A DNA stretch of 64,000 bases from JACRCT01 sp036504155 (GTDB lineage Bacteria; Myxococcota; Myxococcia; Myxococcales; UBA5297). Within the stretch, counting starts at the first letter, position 1. Each line of letters begins with the position of its first letter. Both the position numbers and the translations under genes were made by a program. The stretch lies in contig DASXVQ010000036.1 of assembly GCA_036504155.1 (NCBI GenBank), positions 1 through 64,000 on the forward strand, written 5' to 3'. Shown here piece after piece: positions 1-10,260 of the stretch. The notes under the pieces are model-generated. The model saw only the letters and a program-made list of their open reading frames with translations, did no database searches and was not told the DNA's origin.

Positions 1-1
1 G

Positions 2-109
2 CTGTTCCTCCCCGACCGCAGGGGAGACCGACGCTACCCGCGCCGCCGCAAGTTCAAGGACACGCGGTACCCGGCCAAGAAGCCCATCGCTCGGACGGAC
101 CCAAAGTGA
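2..109 (+). CDS. 3' end of an unidentified gene (partial)
   Basis: An open frame enters from the left edge and stops at TGA 107-109. It gives 35 residues, ending in KKPIARTDPK, rich in Arg, Lys and Asp. The basic, hydrophilic tail looks like the C-terminus of a soluble protein, but there is too little to assign a family. The stop lies just upstream of a repeat element, as is common for genes in this window. Coding status is inferred only from the open frame and its plausible composition. Confidence 0.4.
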   Translation: MFLPDRRGDRRYPRRRKFKDTRYPAKKPIARTDPK

Positions 110-117
110 TCGGCATT

Positions 118-235
118 GGGCCTCCGTGCCGGGGGCGTGTCGGTCGGTCGTGTCGGTCGTCAGCGCCCGCCCCCGCCACGGAGGGCGGGCTCTACCCACC
201 TTCCGCCGACTGAAGATGTGGGGTGACAGCAAGGC
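118..235 (+). repeat. Dispersed inverted-repeat element, copy a
   Basis: The left hairpin has loop CTCCGT at about 121. It is followed by a CGGTCGGTCGTGT-type core, a second hairpin (CCCGCC and GGCGGG around the complement of CTCCGT, about 173-190), the sequence GGGCTCTACCC, and then the arm GAAGATGTGGGGTGACAGCA at 212-231. The same blocks recur at 17.6-17.9 kb and 31.2-31.4 kb. The rest of the gene-free stretch 110-470 shows no convincing gene; short open frames on both strands there have no recognisable content. Confidence 0.7.
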
Positions 236-470
236 CTTCAGCCTCCGGTCACCGTGGCGTCCCGTTCCGAATCTCGGCATCTCGTCTCGAGGGCCGTCCA
301 GCCCAGCGCCCTGCCCACCACGAAGCCCCGCCCGCGCCCCGCCTGGCCAGACATTCAGTATTTGACCGCCGGGACCCTGAGGACGCCCCGGAGGTGGAAG
401 CCGCGTCCCGGGGTGCCTAGAAGACGTGGTTCTCGACTCAGTTCGCTGTACCGATCTGTCCTGCGGGGGA

Positions 471-2897
471 ATGGTGGCGAGCCGCGCGTTTGCTCACGTC
501 GAGAGGCAGGTCGGGCGGCTGGCGCTGGCTGGCTTCCGCCACCCCTGGCCGTTCCTGGCCACCGTCGCGGTGTCGACCCTCGTCGCCTTCCTGGCTTCTT
601 CGCGCCTGACCTTGCGGGCGGACCTCTCGGACCTGCTTCCCCGCTCGTTTCGCAGCGTGCGGGACCTGGACCTCCTGGCGGAGCGCGCCGGAGGGATGGG
701 CTACGGCGTCGTCGTCGGCCAGGGCGCCCAGCCCGAGGCGCTGCGCCGTTTCGCGCGCGACCTCGCCCCCAAGCTCGAGGCGCTCCCCGGCGTGCGCTTC
801 GTCAACTACGAGCGGCCCTCCGCCTTCTTCCGCGACCGCGCCCTCTATTTCATGGCCCTCTCGGACATCCAGGAGATCGAGCGACGGATCCGCGAACGCC
901 GGGATTGGGAGCAGCTGCGGCGCCATCCGCTCTACGTGCCGCTCGACGACGAGCCCGCTCCCCCACTGGACCTCGGCGACATCGAGCGGAAATACCAGAA
1001 CAGCTCGGTCCGCAGGTTCTCGGGAGACCGGGACGAGACGTTCATCCTCGACGCCGACCAGCGCATGGTGGTGCTGCTCGCCAAGCCGATGCAGATGAGC
1101 ACCGACCTCGCCTACGCCAAGCAGTTCGTCGGCGAGCTGGACGCGTTCCTGAAGACCCAGGACTTCTCGGCCTACGGCCCCGACTTCACCGTCTCCCTCA
1201 CCGGCACCTTCAAGAAGAAGATCGACCAGCAGCGCCAGATTCGCGATGACGTCGCCACGGCCTCGACGGTGGCGGCCCTGCTGATCCTGCTCTACCTCGT
1301 GTTCCACTTCCGCGGCCTGCTTCCGGTCCTGCTCGTCCTCGCGCCCGTCGGCGTGGGCCTGCTCTGGACCTACGGCCTGGTCGGCGTGGTCTGGGGCGAG
1401 GTGAACCTCCTGACGGCATTCCTGGGGGCGATCCTAGGGGGCCTGGGCACCGAGCACGGCATCCACCTGCTCGGTCGCTACGGGGGCCTTCGCGCGGAGG
1501 GCCGGACGGAGGAGGAAGCCGTCCACGAGGCCTTCTGCCGCACCGGCGCGTCGGCCATCGTCTCCGCGCTGGTGGCCGCCTGCGCCTTCGCGAGCATGTC
1601 GATCTCCGAGTTCCGCCCCTTCCGCGAGTTCGGGGTCATCGCCGCCGCGGGGATGCTCCTGCTCGTCTTCGCGTGCCTGTGGACCCTGCCGGCGGCGCTC
1701 GGGGCTGCGCTGCGGATCGGCTGGACCCTGCGCGCCAAGGAGACCATCGCGGGCCAGCACTCGCGCCTGGCAGCCTGGCTCCCGCGTGCGCCCGGAAAGG
1801 TCGCCCTCGCCCTCGGCGTCCCCCTCTTGCTGCTGGCGCTGGACTCGCCGCGCGCCCCCTTCACCTACGACCTGGGCGTGCTGCAGGACATGCAGCTGCC
1901 CTCCTTCAGGCTCGACAGCGAGGTCAACCGCATCCTCGGGTACTCGCAGATCCCGGTCATCATCCTCACCGCCTCCGCGGAAGAGGACCGCTTGGTGGAG
2001 GAGCAGATCGCCGCGCGCAAGAGGCAGCTCGGCACGGCCTCGACCATCGACTTCGTGGCCTCGCTCAGCGACCTGGTGCCGGCGGACCAGGCGCAGAAGC
2101 ATCGGGCGATGCAGTCCATTCGCCACCTGCTCGAGGCGATCGACCGCGACGACCTCGATCGGGACCTGCGCCGGGGCTACGACGATCTGATGCGCCTGAC
2201 CGCGCCCCCGCCCTTCGCGCGCAGCGACATCCCAGCGTCGATCCGCCGGCAGTTCGAGGGGCTCAAGCCCTCCGCCGAGGGCTACGTGCTGGTCTTTCCC
2301 AGCGTCAACACCGACGACGGCAAGAACGTGCGCGCGCTCGCGGCGGAGGTGCGGGACCTCCAACTGCCGGGCGGCCGGAGTGTGAACGCGGTCGGCGAGG
2401 TCATGGTTCTCGCCGACATCCTCGACATGGTGACTCGCGAGGCGCCGCCGGTCATCGGGGCCTCGGTGCTCCTGGTCCTGGTCGCGATGTGGCTGACCCT
2501 GGGGCGGCTCTCCACGGCGCTGGCGTGCCTGGCGCCGACCGTGGTGTCGATCCTCGCGCTGCTGGGGCTGCTGCCGGTGGTGAACCTCAAGCTCAACTTC
2601 CTGAACATCGTGGCCATCCCGGCGCTCATCGGCACCACGGTCGACGGCGGCGTGCACCTGCTGAGCAGGCTGCGCGATGCCCGGGCCGACTTCAACCGGG
2701 TCCTGGGCGAGACCGGCCGCGCCATCGGCGGAGGCCTTCTCACCAGCGCCTTCGGGTTCGCGGCGATGGTCTTCGCCGATCACCCCGGGCTCTCCTCGCT
2801 GGGCAAGCTCACGATCCTGGGATTCACCGTCAACGCGGTGGTGATGCTCGTCGCCTTCCCTGCGGTGTTGCTGGTCGTGGGACGAAAGCGCGGCTAG
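471..2897 (+). CDS. HAE3/MMPL-family RND exporter
   Basis: A protein of about 808 residues with the duplicated RND layout. Each half has one membrane segment, a large periplasmic loop, then a bundle of five segments. The first bundle contains GTEHGIHLLGRYG and the second GTTVDGGVHLLSRL, the places where this family keeps its proton-relay acid (Glu in the first half, Asp in the second). HAE3/MMPL proteins use the proton gradient to move lipids or hydrophobic compounds across or out of the inner membrane. ATG 471 is chosen because a GGGGGA box lies just before it; a GTG at 426 would add 15 residues. No adaptor or outer-membrane factor is adjacent. The gene converges on a second exporter of the same class. 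The substrate cannot be told from sequence. Confidence 0.85.
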   Translation: MVASRAFAHVERQVGRLALAGFRHPWPFLATVAVSTLVAFLASSRLTLRADLSDLLPRSFRSVRDLDLLAERAGGMGYGVVVGQGAQPEALRRFARDLAPKLEALPGVRFVNYERPSAFFRDRALYFMALSDIQEIERRIRERRDWEQLRRHPLYVPLDDEPAPPLDLGDIERKYQNSSVRRFSGDRDETFILDADQRMVVLLAKPMQMSTDLAYAKQFVGELDAFLKTQDFSAYGPDFTVSLTGTFKKKIDQQRQIRDDVATASTVAALLILLYLVFHFRGLLPVLLVLAPVGVGLLWTYGLVGVVWGEVNLLTAFLGAILGGLGTEHGIHLLGRYGGLRAEGRTEEEAVHEAFCRTGASAIVSALVAACAFASMSISEFRPFREFGVIAAAGMLLLVFACLWTLPAALGAALRIGWTLRAKETIAGQHSRLAAWLPRAPGKVALALGVPLLLLALDSPRAPFTYDLGVLQDMQLPSFRLDSEVNRILGYSQIPVIILTASAEEDRLVEEQIAARKRQLGTASTIDFVASLSDLVPADQAQKHRAMQSIRHLLEAIDRDDLDRDLRRGYDDLMRLTAPPPFARSDIPASIRRQFEGLKPSAEGYVLVFPSVNTDDGKNVRALAAEVRDLQLPGGRSVNAVGEVMVLADILDMVTREAPPVIGASVLLVLVAMWLTLGRLSTALACLAPTVVSILALLGLLPVVNLKLNFLNIVAIPALIGTTVDGGVHLLSRLRDARADFNRVLGETGRAIGGGLLTSAFGFAAMVFADHPGLSSLGKLTILGFTVNAVVMLVAFPAVLLVVGRKRG

Positions 2898-3025
2898 GCC
2901 GCCATCCCGCGGGCCCTTCCTCATCCCCACGCGGTTTGGGCCCAGCCGTGGCGCCCGCCGACCGGCCGCGGCGGCCCTCGTCACGGGCCGTCGCGGGCTT
3001 GGCCTTCCTCAGAGAGGAGAGCGCC

Positions 3026-5488
3026 TCAATGGGCGGGAGGAGCCTCGACCCGCTTGGCCTGGAAGACGGACAGCAGCGCCGGGGCGAGGAGCAGCGCCAC
3101 CAGCAGGCAGGTGATCTCGCCCAGGATGGCCGCGGTGCCGAACGACCGGATGCCTTGGTTCACGCTCAGGAGCAGCGAGCCGTAGCCGACGACGGTGGTG
3201 TAGGAGCAGAGGAGCACGGCGCCGCCGGTGGTGGCGATGACCCGGCGGGCGCTGCCGGGGCCCTCCAGGCGCGCCCGCGAGCAGATGTTCGCGGCGTAGT
3301 CGATGCCGATGCCGATGGTGATGGGCAGGGCCACGAAGTCCAGGAAGTTCGCCTTGAGCCCCAACAGCGAGCCGCTGGCGAGCATCAGCAGCGTCCCCGA
3401 GAGGCCGCACACCAGGGTGATGGCCGCGTGGCGCGTCCATCCGACGATGAGCAGTACGACGAGGACGGCGCCCACCAGCGCGCCCAGGGTCGTCATCGGG
3501 CCGTCGCGCTCCATCAGCGCCAGCATGTCGGCGAAGACGAAGGCCTGGCCGCCGAGCACGGTCCCCGGATCCAGGCCCAGCGCGTGCACGTCCTGGTTGA
3601 AGCGCACGATGTCGCGGCTGTTCCACATGTCGTAGGCCCGGAAGTTGGGCAGCGCGAAGACCAACTTGCCCCGCGAGCCGTCGGCCTCGACGAAGGGAGA
3701 GGCCACCGCGCCCGGGACGTCCGCGTCGCGCAGGGCCCGCAGGTCGGCGGGCGGGCGAAGCCGACGCGCCAGCTCGCGGTCGGCCGCCGGGAGCTGGTCG
3801 AGCACGTCTTGGCTGAGCAGCCCGCGGATCTCGGAGAGGACCGCGAGCTTCTCGGGCTGGTCCTCGGGCAGCAGCGCGTCGATGGACCGGACCCACAGGA
3901 AGAGCCGGTTCTCCGGGGATCGGCCTTCGTCCGCCCTTCGCAGCCTGGCCATGAGCGGGCCGACCTGGGACCGGTCGTCGACGGCGAACACCATTGCGCC
4001 GGAGATGCCCTGCTCGAAGGCGTCGTCGATGACCCGGTACCAGCGCCGCTCTTCGTCGAGCAGCGAGGAGTCCGAGCGGAGCTTCTCGAGGTTGGTCTCG
4101 TAGGGGTCGCCGGCGACGTAGTGGAAGGTCAACGCCCCGGCGATCGCCGTGATCAGGGCGCCCGCCGCGGCGGCCCACCCCAGTCGCTTGGGCAGCAGCC
4201 GCTCGAGGAGCCTCCCGATGCGCGGCTCGGGGCGGACCTTGATCCACCCGCCCCGCTCGGCGCTCGCCAGCAGGGCGGGCAGCACGGTGTAGGCCGCGGC
4301 CCAGCAGAACACCATGCCCGCGCCGCCGATGATCCCGAAGTGCCGGAAGCCCCGGAAGTCGGTGATGACCAGCGAGGCATAGGCGATGGAGGCGGTGAGT
4401 GAGGCGGTCAAGGTGCCGGTCAGGGTGCCGGAGACCGCCACCGCGAGGGCGTCGAGCCAGGCCCGGCCCGCGCGCCGCTCCTCGAGATGCCGGGAGAGCA
4501 GCATGATCCCGAAGTTGATGCCGTTGCCCATCACGATGGAGGAGAGGAACGCGGTGGCGATGTTCAGGTGGCCGATGGCCGCCCGGGTGAACGCGAAGGT
4601 GACCACCGTCCCCACCGCCAGCGACCACGCCTGCACCAGCATGCCGGGCAGGGTCCGGTAGTACAGGAGCAGTGCCGCGAAGCAGAGCAGGACGGTCATG
4701 AGGATCGAGACGACCATCCCGGCGAGGATGGCGTCCTGCTCCGTCTTCCCGGAGAGGACGTCTCCGGCCAGTCCCACCTCCACCTCGGGGTCCCGCGCCC
4801 GGATCTCCTCGATCCACTGGTCGACCTGCTGCAGCAGCGGGCCCGTCTTGCGCACGTCCCCCGCCGAGTAGGGCGTGCTCACCACCAGCAACTGCAGCGT
4901 GCCGTCCTTGGACACGCGCTCGCCGGGGTCGTCCTTCTTGGCCTCGGCTTCGCGCAGCTGGTCGCGCAGGGCCGAGACGGCTTGGGGAATCTGCGGCGCC
5001 GCCTCTTCGAAGTCGATGTACAGCGGGTTCTGCCGGACCACCGCCCTCTCGCGCTCGCCGACGAGCGCGTCGCGGGCGGCGCGCAGCGACTCCAGCGGGG
5101 CGAAGAGCCAGCGGTTGTCCCAGACGTAGCCGCGCGCGATCGCCTCGTCGAACGCCACGCTCGAGACCCGGTCCGGCCCCAGCGCCAGGAAGCGCTCCCG
5201 CAGCGCCCGCGCGGTCGCCGCGCGCCGGGCGGGGTCGGCGCTCTTGACGACGACCATCAACGTGCCGAGCGACCGCGCCCGCCCCTCGAGCCGGCGCAGG
5301 TCCTTCACCGACTCGAAGGTGGGCGGCAACAGGTAGGAGAACTCGGAGTAGACCGGCAGCCCGGCGGCGGCCACCGCGGACCCGACGGCGACCAAGGCCG
5401 AGGCGGCGACCACCGCGCGGCGGTGGCGGTCCATCCACGAGACGTAGCGCAAGGCGCGCGCGGGAACGGGCGAGAGCGGGTCGGGCAT
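3026..5488 (-). CDS. HAE3/MMPL-family RND exporter, second copy
   Basis: An 820-residue exporter with two six-segment halves and two large periplasmic loops. The N-terminal bundle has GNGINFGIMLLSRH, with Asn where the relay acid usually sits. The C-terminal bundle keeps GIGIDYAANICSR with the Asp. It is closer to the next gene upstream (5731-8307) than to the + strand exporter at 471, sharing the GNGINF variant and the ADM segment before the C-terminal bundle. The two - strand genes are 242 bp apart and may be cotranscribed, although the gap is long. Start is ATG 5488 with no clear ribosome site. Likely function is export of a hydrophobic or lipid substrate. Hopanoid-type HpnN proteins belong to this broad family, but no hopanoid genes are visible here. 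Confidence 0.85.
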   Translation of the reverse strand: MPDPLSPVPARALRYVSWMDRHRRAVVAASALVAVGSAVAAAGLPVYSEFSYLLPPTFESVKDLRRLEGRARSLGTLMVVVKSADPARRAATARALRERFLALGPDRVSSVAFDEAIARGYVWDNRWLFAPLESLRAARDALVGERERAVVRQNPLYIDFEEAAPQIPQAVSALRDQLREAEAKKDDPGERVSKDGTLQLLVVSTPYSAGDVRKTGPLLQQVDQWIEEIRARDPEVEVGLAGDVLSGKTEQDAILAGMVVSILMTVLLCFAALLLYYRTLPGMLVQAWSLAVGTVVTFAFTRAAIGHLNIATAFLSSIVMGNGINFGIMLLSRHLEERRAGRAWLDALAVAVSGTLTGTLTASLTASIAYASLVITDFRGFRHFGIIGGAGMVFCWAAAYTVLPALLASAERGGWIKVRPEPRIGRLLERLLPKRLGWAAAAGALITAIAGALTFHYVAGDPYETNLEKLRSDSSLLDEERRWYRVIDDAFEQGISGAMVFAVDDRSQVGPLMARLRRADEGRSPENRLFLWVRSIDALLPEDQPEKLAVLSEIRGLLSQDVLDQLPAADRELARRLRPPADLRALRDADVPGAVASPFVEADGSRGKLVFALPNFRAYDMWNSRDIVRFNQDVHALGLDPGTVLGGQAFVFADMLALMERDGPMTTLGALVGAVLVVLLIVGWTRHAAITLVCGLSGTLLMLASGSLLGLKANFLDFVALPITIGIGIDYAANICSRARLEGPGSARRVIATTGGAVLLCSYTTVVGYGSLLLSVNQGIRSFGTAAILGEITCLLVALLLAPALLSVFQAKRVEAPPAH

Positions 5489-5730
5489 GGCAGTGAGGGG
5501 GCTGCGGTCCGCGAGGGGAGCCGCAGCAATCTAGGCCGCTGCCGCCCAGGCCGGAACCCGCTGCCCCGGCCGCGGCCGGGCCCCATCCAGTAGTCGACCA
5601 AGGCCTTCGCGGCCGCCCGCGCTCCCGGCGGACGCCTGCGGCGCCCGGGGGGTCGCGCCCCGGGTCGGGCCAGCAGGAGCCTCCCGACGGCGGCTCGTCG
5701 ACCTGCGCCCGCGCTGAGCCCGCCCGGCTG

Positions 5731-8307
5731 CTACAGCCCGGGCGCGACCGATCCCGTGGTGGAGATGTCCTTCGCCTCGGCCGCCTTCTTGCGCCGCCGC
5801 CACCAGGTCGTCGCCGCGGGCAGCACCAGGATCGCCGTGAAGAGCGTGGTGAACTCCCCGAGCACCGCCGCGATCCCCATGGCGCGCACGCCGAAGTTGA
5901 TGGAGCCGATCAGCGCCAGGTAGCCGAGCCAGGTGGTCAGGCTGCAGAGGATGACCGCGCCGCCGGTCTTCTTGAGCACCTCGACCGAATCGCCCAGCTC
6001 CAGGTCGCGCTGGGTCATGTTCACGGCGTAGTCGACCCCGATGCCGAAGGTGAGCGGCAGGGCGATGAAGTTGAGGAAGTTGAGCTTCACCTTCGCCACC
6101 GCCAGCAGGCCCACCATCCACAGGACGCCGGCGAGCATGGTGAACAGGACGCGCAGCATCGCCCCGCCGCGGCGGAACGCCAGCGCCACGATGAGCAGCG
6201 TGGCGGCGAAGGAGACCAGGATGGCCTTGGGGATGTCGTTGATGACGGCGTCCCACATGTCGGCGTAGATGACCGCGCGGCCCGAGCCGAGCACGACGCT
6301 GCCGTCGGGCAGCTCGGTGCGGCGGAAGGAGTCGGCCCAGCGCAGCAGGTAGTGCGCGTCGCTGGTGATGTCGGGCTCGTCGAGGGGGCTGATGTAGACC
6401 ACCTTGCCGCGCGTCCCGTCGTTCTCGGTGAAGAGCCGCGCCACGGCCTCGGGCAGCTCGGCGATCCCGAAGGGCTGGAGGTCGTCCGGCGGCAGCAGGG
6501 GCTCGAGCTGGGCCCAGTCCGCGTCCTTGACCACGCCCAGCTCGCGGGCGCGCGCGACCCGCTTCTTGAGCCCCAGCAGCAGCGGGACCTTCGCCTCCTG
6601 GTCGGCGGGCACGAAGTCGAGCAGCGAGTACACCGCCTTGAAGGGCTTGGCGTTGGCCGGGGCCGCGTCGCGGCGGGCCTCCAGCGCCTTCTTGAGCGGC
6701 ACGACCTGGTCCAGCCGGTCGGTGAGGATGGCCATGCCGTCCAGGCCGATGTAGCCGGTGGTGTGGATGCCCACGCCCATCAGGCGGTGGACCTCGGCGT
6801 TCTTGCTGCGGTCGCTCTGGATCTTGTTGGTGTCGTACTCCATCGGGTCCGAGCGGGCGTACAGGAAGGTGACGACCGAGCAGACCAGCGTGATCGCCAC
6901 GCCCACCGCGGCCACCGCGCCCGGGGCGCGGGTGACGATGGCGGCGAAGGGCTGGCCGAAGGGGATGCCCGCCTCGATGCGCTTGGCGAACCGGCCGAGG
7001 AACTTGGGCATCGGCGCGTCGAGCGGCGCGAGGCGCTCCATCACCACCAGGATGGAGGGCAGCGCCGCGAAGGTGGCCACCCAGCAGATGAGCATCCCCA
7101 GGCCGCCGATGTAGCCGAACTCCTTGAAGCCCTTGAACTCGGTGACGACCAGCGCGCCGTAGGCCGCGCCCGCGGAGAGCGCCGCGGTCATCGTCGGCTG
7201 CCAGGTGGCGAGCGCGGAGCGCGTGATGGCCTCGGCCACCGGCACGCGCAGCCGCCGCTCCTCCAGGTAGCGGTCCATGAAGATGATGGAGAAGTTGATG
7301 CCGTTGCCCGCGATGATGGTGAACATGAACCCGGTGGCGATGTTCAGGTGCCCGATGAGCAGCTGGGTCACGCCGAAGGTCCAGGCCACGCCGATGCCGA
7401 TGTTCAGCGACAGCGCCACCGTGCTGCGCAGGCGCAGGTAGTAGAGCAGCACGATGCCCAGCACGAGGAAGGTGCCCAGGAGGCCGATCTCGGTGAGGTC
7501 GGCCTTGATGAGCCTGAACTCGGCGATGCCCACCGCGAGGTCGCCGCCGAGCCCCCACTTGACCTGGGGGTCCCACTGGCGCGGGTTCACCTTCTCGATG
7601 GCGGCGCCGATCTTCGCCAGCGCCTCCTGGCCGCGGACGAGGTCGGTGGCCAGGATGCTGCTGCGGACGACCAGCACGGCCGTCTTGCCGTCCTGGCTCT
7701 GGTAGCGGCCGTCGGGGAAGCGGTCGGCCTCGAGCTTGTCGGTGCCCAGCTTCTTCTTGATCGCCTCGGCGTCGAGCGGCGGCGGCGGGTCCTCGTCGTC
7801 CACCAGCGTGCCCGACTCCTTGGCGACCTCCCAGGCGAAGCGCTCCTCCACCTGATCGCGCAGCGCCTGCAGGGTGTCGAGCGGCACGAAGAGGCCGGCC
7901 CGCGGCTCGAGGAAGCGCTTGGCGTCCTGGACGCCGTTCTCGGCCTGGCCGACCCACGGCTGGCCGAGCGCCTGCAGCGCCGGCACCAGGGCGTCGCTGG
8001 CCTTGCGGACTCCGGCCGGATCCTGGCCCTCGAGGACCACGAAGACGGTGGACAGGCCGGCGGTGCGCGCCCCGACGCGATTGAGCTCGAGGACGCTCGG
8101 CCGCTCCTGGGGAAGGAGGTTCTCGAACCCGGTCAAGAGCTTGAGCTGGCCTGCCAGGAAGGCGGCGACCACGGTCACGGCGAGGACGAGCCCCAGCACG
8201 ACCCCCGGCTTGGCGATCTGGAACGCCACGAGCCGCCGGTAACGCGACGGGCGGGGCGGCGGGGAGGAGCTGGGCTGCGGGCTGATCGGGGACGCGTCGT
8301 TGGGCAT
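5731..8307 (-). CDS. HAE3/MMPL-family RND exporter, third copy
   Basis: An 858-residue paralogue of the exporter at 3026-5488. The N-half shows GNGINFSIIFMDRY without the usual relay acid, and the C-half shows GIGVDYAVNMTQRD with Asp. The C-terminal tail is basic (RRRKK). ATG 8307 is the start; about 310 bp separate it from the divergent kinase gene. Three distinct MMPL exporters side by side without adaptors point to separate envelope-lipid transport tasks or a partnership between the two - strand copies. That is inference; the family call is firm. Confidence 0.85.
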   Translation of the reverse strand: MPNDASPISPQPSSSPPPRPSRYRRLVAFQIAKPGVVLGLVLAVTVVAAFLAGQLKLLTGFENLLPQERPSVLELNRVGARTAGLSTVFVVLEGQDPAGVRKASDALVPALQALGQPWVGQAENGVQDAKRFLEPRAGLFVPLDTLQALRDQVEERFAWEVAKESGTLVDDEDPPPPLDAEAIKKKLGTDKLEADRFPDGRYQSQDGKTAVLVVRSSILATDLVRGQEALAKIGAAIEKVNPRQWDPQVKWGLGGDLAVGIAEFRLIKADLTEIGLLGTFLVLGIVLLYYLRLRSTVALSLNIGIGVAWTFGVTQLLIGHLNIATGFMFTIIAGNGINFSIIFMDRYLEERRLRVPVAEAITRSALATWQPTMTAALSAGAAYGALVVTEFKGFKEFGYIGGLGMLICWVATFAALPSILVVMERLAPLDAPMPKFLGRFAKRIEAGIPFGQPFAAIVTRAPGAVAAVGVAITLVCSVVTFLYARSDPMEYDTNKIQSDRSKNAEVHRLMGVGIHTTGYIGLDGMAILTDRLDQVVPLKKALEARRDAAPANAKPFKAVYSLLDFVPADQEAKVPLLLGLKKRVARARELGVVKDADWAQLEPLLPPDDLQPFGIAELPEAVARLFTENDGTRGKVVYISPLDEPDITSDAHYLLRWADSFRRTELPDGSVVLGSGRAVIYADMWDAVINDIPKAILVSFAATLLIVALAFRRGGAMLRVLFTMLAGVLWMVGLLAVAKVKLNFLNFIALPLTFGIGVDYAVNMTQRDLELGDSVEVLKKTGGAVILCSLTTWLGYLALIGSINFGVRAMGIAAVLGEFTTLFTAILVLPAATTWWRRRKKAAEAKDISTTGSVAPGL

Positions 8308-8448
8308 GGGAACGAAGTCTCGGTTGTCCGGTCACGCCCTCGACTGGAGACGGCTGCCGCGGGCGCTTCCTGAAGCGCTTTTACCTACATGGCTCAGCGC
8401 GACCTGTCGATCACTAGACGCACGAGGGCGCGCGCCCCGGCCTGGAGC

Positions 8449-8488
<40 letters not shown>

Positions 8489-8616
8489 CCCGCGCCGCGC
8501 TGTAGAGGCCGCACCTCCCACGGTCTTGGCGTTCGCGGGCTCTCTGGGGCGCCCGGTGCACGACGGGAGCCCCGGGCGTTCTCCCCCTCCTCGCAAGCCT
8601 TGGCCCGACGGAGTTA

Positions 8617-10260
8617 GTGTCCCGGCGCACCATGGGATCTCCGGTCAGCAGGCTCTCCACGGCCCACCGACGCCTCGCCCGCTCGCTCCTCTGGGGCCTC
8701 GGGGGCATGGGGCTGCTCTCCCTGCTCGGCCCTGTCCTCTCCTACTCCATCGACTCGGCCGAGGCGCAGCGGCAGGTGCGTGCCCGCGGCTCCCACGAGG
8801 CGCGCATCCTCGCGGACTCGGTGGCGCTGCGCATCATGACGATGGAGTCGGAGCTGCGCCGCATCGCCCGCCGGCCCGAGGTCGACTTCGCCGACGAGTC
8901 CTTCGAGCCCGAGAAGATCCTCCTGCAGCACTCGCACGAGCAGTCGGCCCTCTTCACCGGCGGCGTCGCCGTGCTCGACCTGACCGGCAAGGTCGTCTCC
9001 GCGACCCCGCCCGAGCTGTTCGCCCGCGCCGAGGGCTACTCCTCGCGCCGCTGGTTCCAGCACGCGCTCGAGCACGGCAACCACACGGTGCTCGAGCGCT
9101 TCGGGGAGGACCCCGAGGGCTGGGCCCTGCTCGTCCCGGTTCGCGCCAAGAGCGCGGTCGTCGGCTACATCCTCGGCGTGGCCCGCGCCGCCGACCAGCC
9201 CCTGGCCTTCGGCCTCGACCCCGCCCAGCGCGTGGCGCTCGTCGGCGGCGGGGAGGTCCTCTTCGAGCTGCCGGAGACGGGCCGCAGCCCGCTCTCCGCT
9301 TTCCAGCGCGGCGCCGAGGCCCGCTCGCCCGAGGGCCTGGAGATCGAGGAGGGCGGCGCCCACTACCTCGCCTTCGCCGCCGACGTGCGCGGGCCGGTGG
9401 ACCTGTGGGTCTTCAACCACTTCGACGACGTCGTCGCGCCCATCCGCGCCCGCCTCGTCGGCCAGCTCGCCTTCCTCGCCGTCGTCCAGCTCGTCACCTG
9501 GCTGGCGTTCGCCCTCTTCGTCTGCCGCACCTACCTCGGCTTCCGGGACATGGAGACGCGGATCACCGAGGAGGAGAAGCTGGCCAAGCTCGGCGTGGCG
9601 GCCAACCTCATCGCCCACGAGGTGAAGAACACCCTCAACGGCATCACCGCGGCGACCAGCTACCCGCTCCCCAACGGCGCCGGCCAGGAGATGCTCGCTC
9701 GGGTGGTCAAGAGCCAGCTCGCGCGGCTCTCCCACGTCGCCAAGTCGCTGCTCGCGCTGAGCAAGCCGGCGCGGCCTCAGCTGGCGCCGCTCGCGCTGGA
9801 GCAAGTGGTGCGCGAGGCCCTGGAGTCGCTCAAGAGCCTGCCCGAGGCCTCGGCGGCGCAGCTGCACACCGGGCTCGCGGGCTCCTTCACCGTCGAGGCC
9901 GACCACGCGCTCGCCTCCACGGCGGTCGACAACGTGCTGCGCAACGCCATCGAGGCCGCGGTCGCCGCCAAGGACGTGGGCAAGGTCCCGGAGGCGCGGG
10001 TGAGCGTCCGCTGCGAGGAGCGGGGCGGCCAGGCGCTTCTCGTCGTCGAGGACAACGGCGGCGGCCCACCCGCCGACTTCGAGGAGCACGCCTTCGAGCC
10101 GTTCGTCACCTCCAAGCCCAAGGGCATCGGCCTGGGCCTGACCACCACCCGCCAGGCGATGAGCGCCATGGGCGGCGCCGTGGAGTTCACGAGGATCCCC
10201 GGGGGAAGCCGGTTCGTCCTGTGCTTCCGGGCGAGCGCCGGCACGGAGAAGTCGCCATGA
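8617..10260 (+). CDS. Membrane-bound sensor histidine kinase
   Basis: 547 residues: a membrane segment at about 24-44, a periplasmic sensing region of about 235 residues (PDC/Cache-like by position, not proven), a second membrane segment at about 281-303, then a transmitter. The H-box is HEVKNTLNGI with the phosphorylated His at about 334. The ATPase boxes NVLRNAIEAA, VEDNGGGPP and GIGLGLTTTRQ follow. Its stop overlaps the ATG of the downstream response regulator (ATGA), so the two form a pair. GTG 8617 follows GGAG at close spacing; ATG 8632 is an alternative start. The pair precedes a metal-type efflux operon and may control it, which is inference from position. Confidence 0.88.
   Translation: MSRRTMGSPVSRLSTAHRRLARSLLWGLGGMGLLSLLGPVLSYSIDSAEAQRQVRARGSHEARILADSVALRIMTMESELRRIARRPEVDFADESFEPEKILLQHSHEQSALFTGGVAVLDLTGKVVSATPPELFARAEGYSSRRWFQHALEHGNHTVLERFGEDPEGWALLVPVRAKSAVVGYILGVARAADQPLAFGLDPAQRVALVGGGEVLFELPETGRSPLSAFQRGAEARSPEGLEIEEGGAHYLAFAADVRGPVDLWVFNHFDDVVAPIRARLVGQLAFLAVVQLVTWLAFALFVCRTYLGFRDMETRITEEEKLAKLGVAANLIAHEVKNTLNGITAATSYPLPNGAGQEMLARVVKSQLARLSHVAKSLLALSKPARPQLAPLALEQVVREALESLKSLPEASAAQLHTGLAGSFTVEADHALASTAVDNVLRNAIEAAVAAKDVGKVPEARVSVRCEERGGQALLVVEDNGGGPPADFEEHAFEPFVTSKPKGIGLGLTTTRQAMSAMGGAVEFTRIPGGSRFVLCFRASAGTEKSP

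Noticed and set aside
1434..2984. Long open frames antisense to the exporters and many similar ones elsewhere
   Set aside because: Very high GC leaves few stops in the shadow frames. Their products are Arg/Gly/Pro/His-rich with no domain pattern, while the opposite strand carries clear families.
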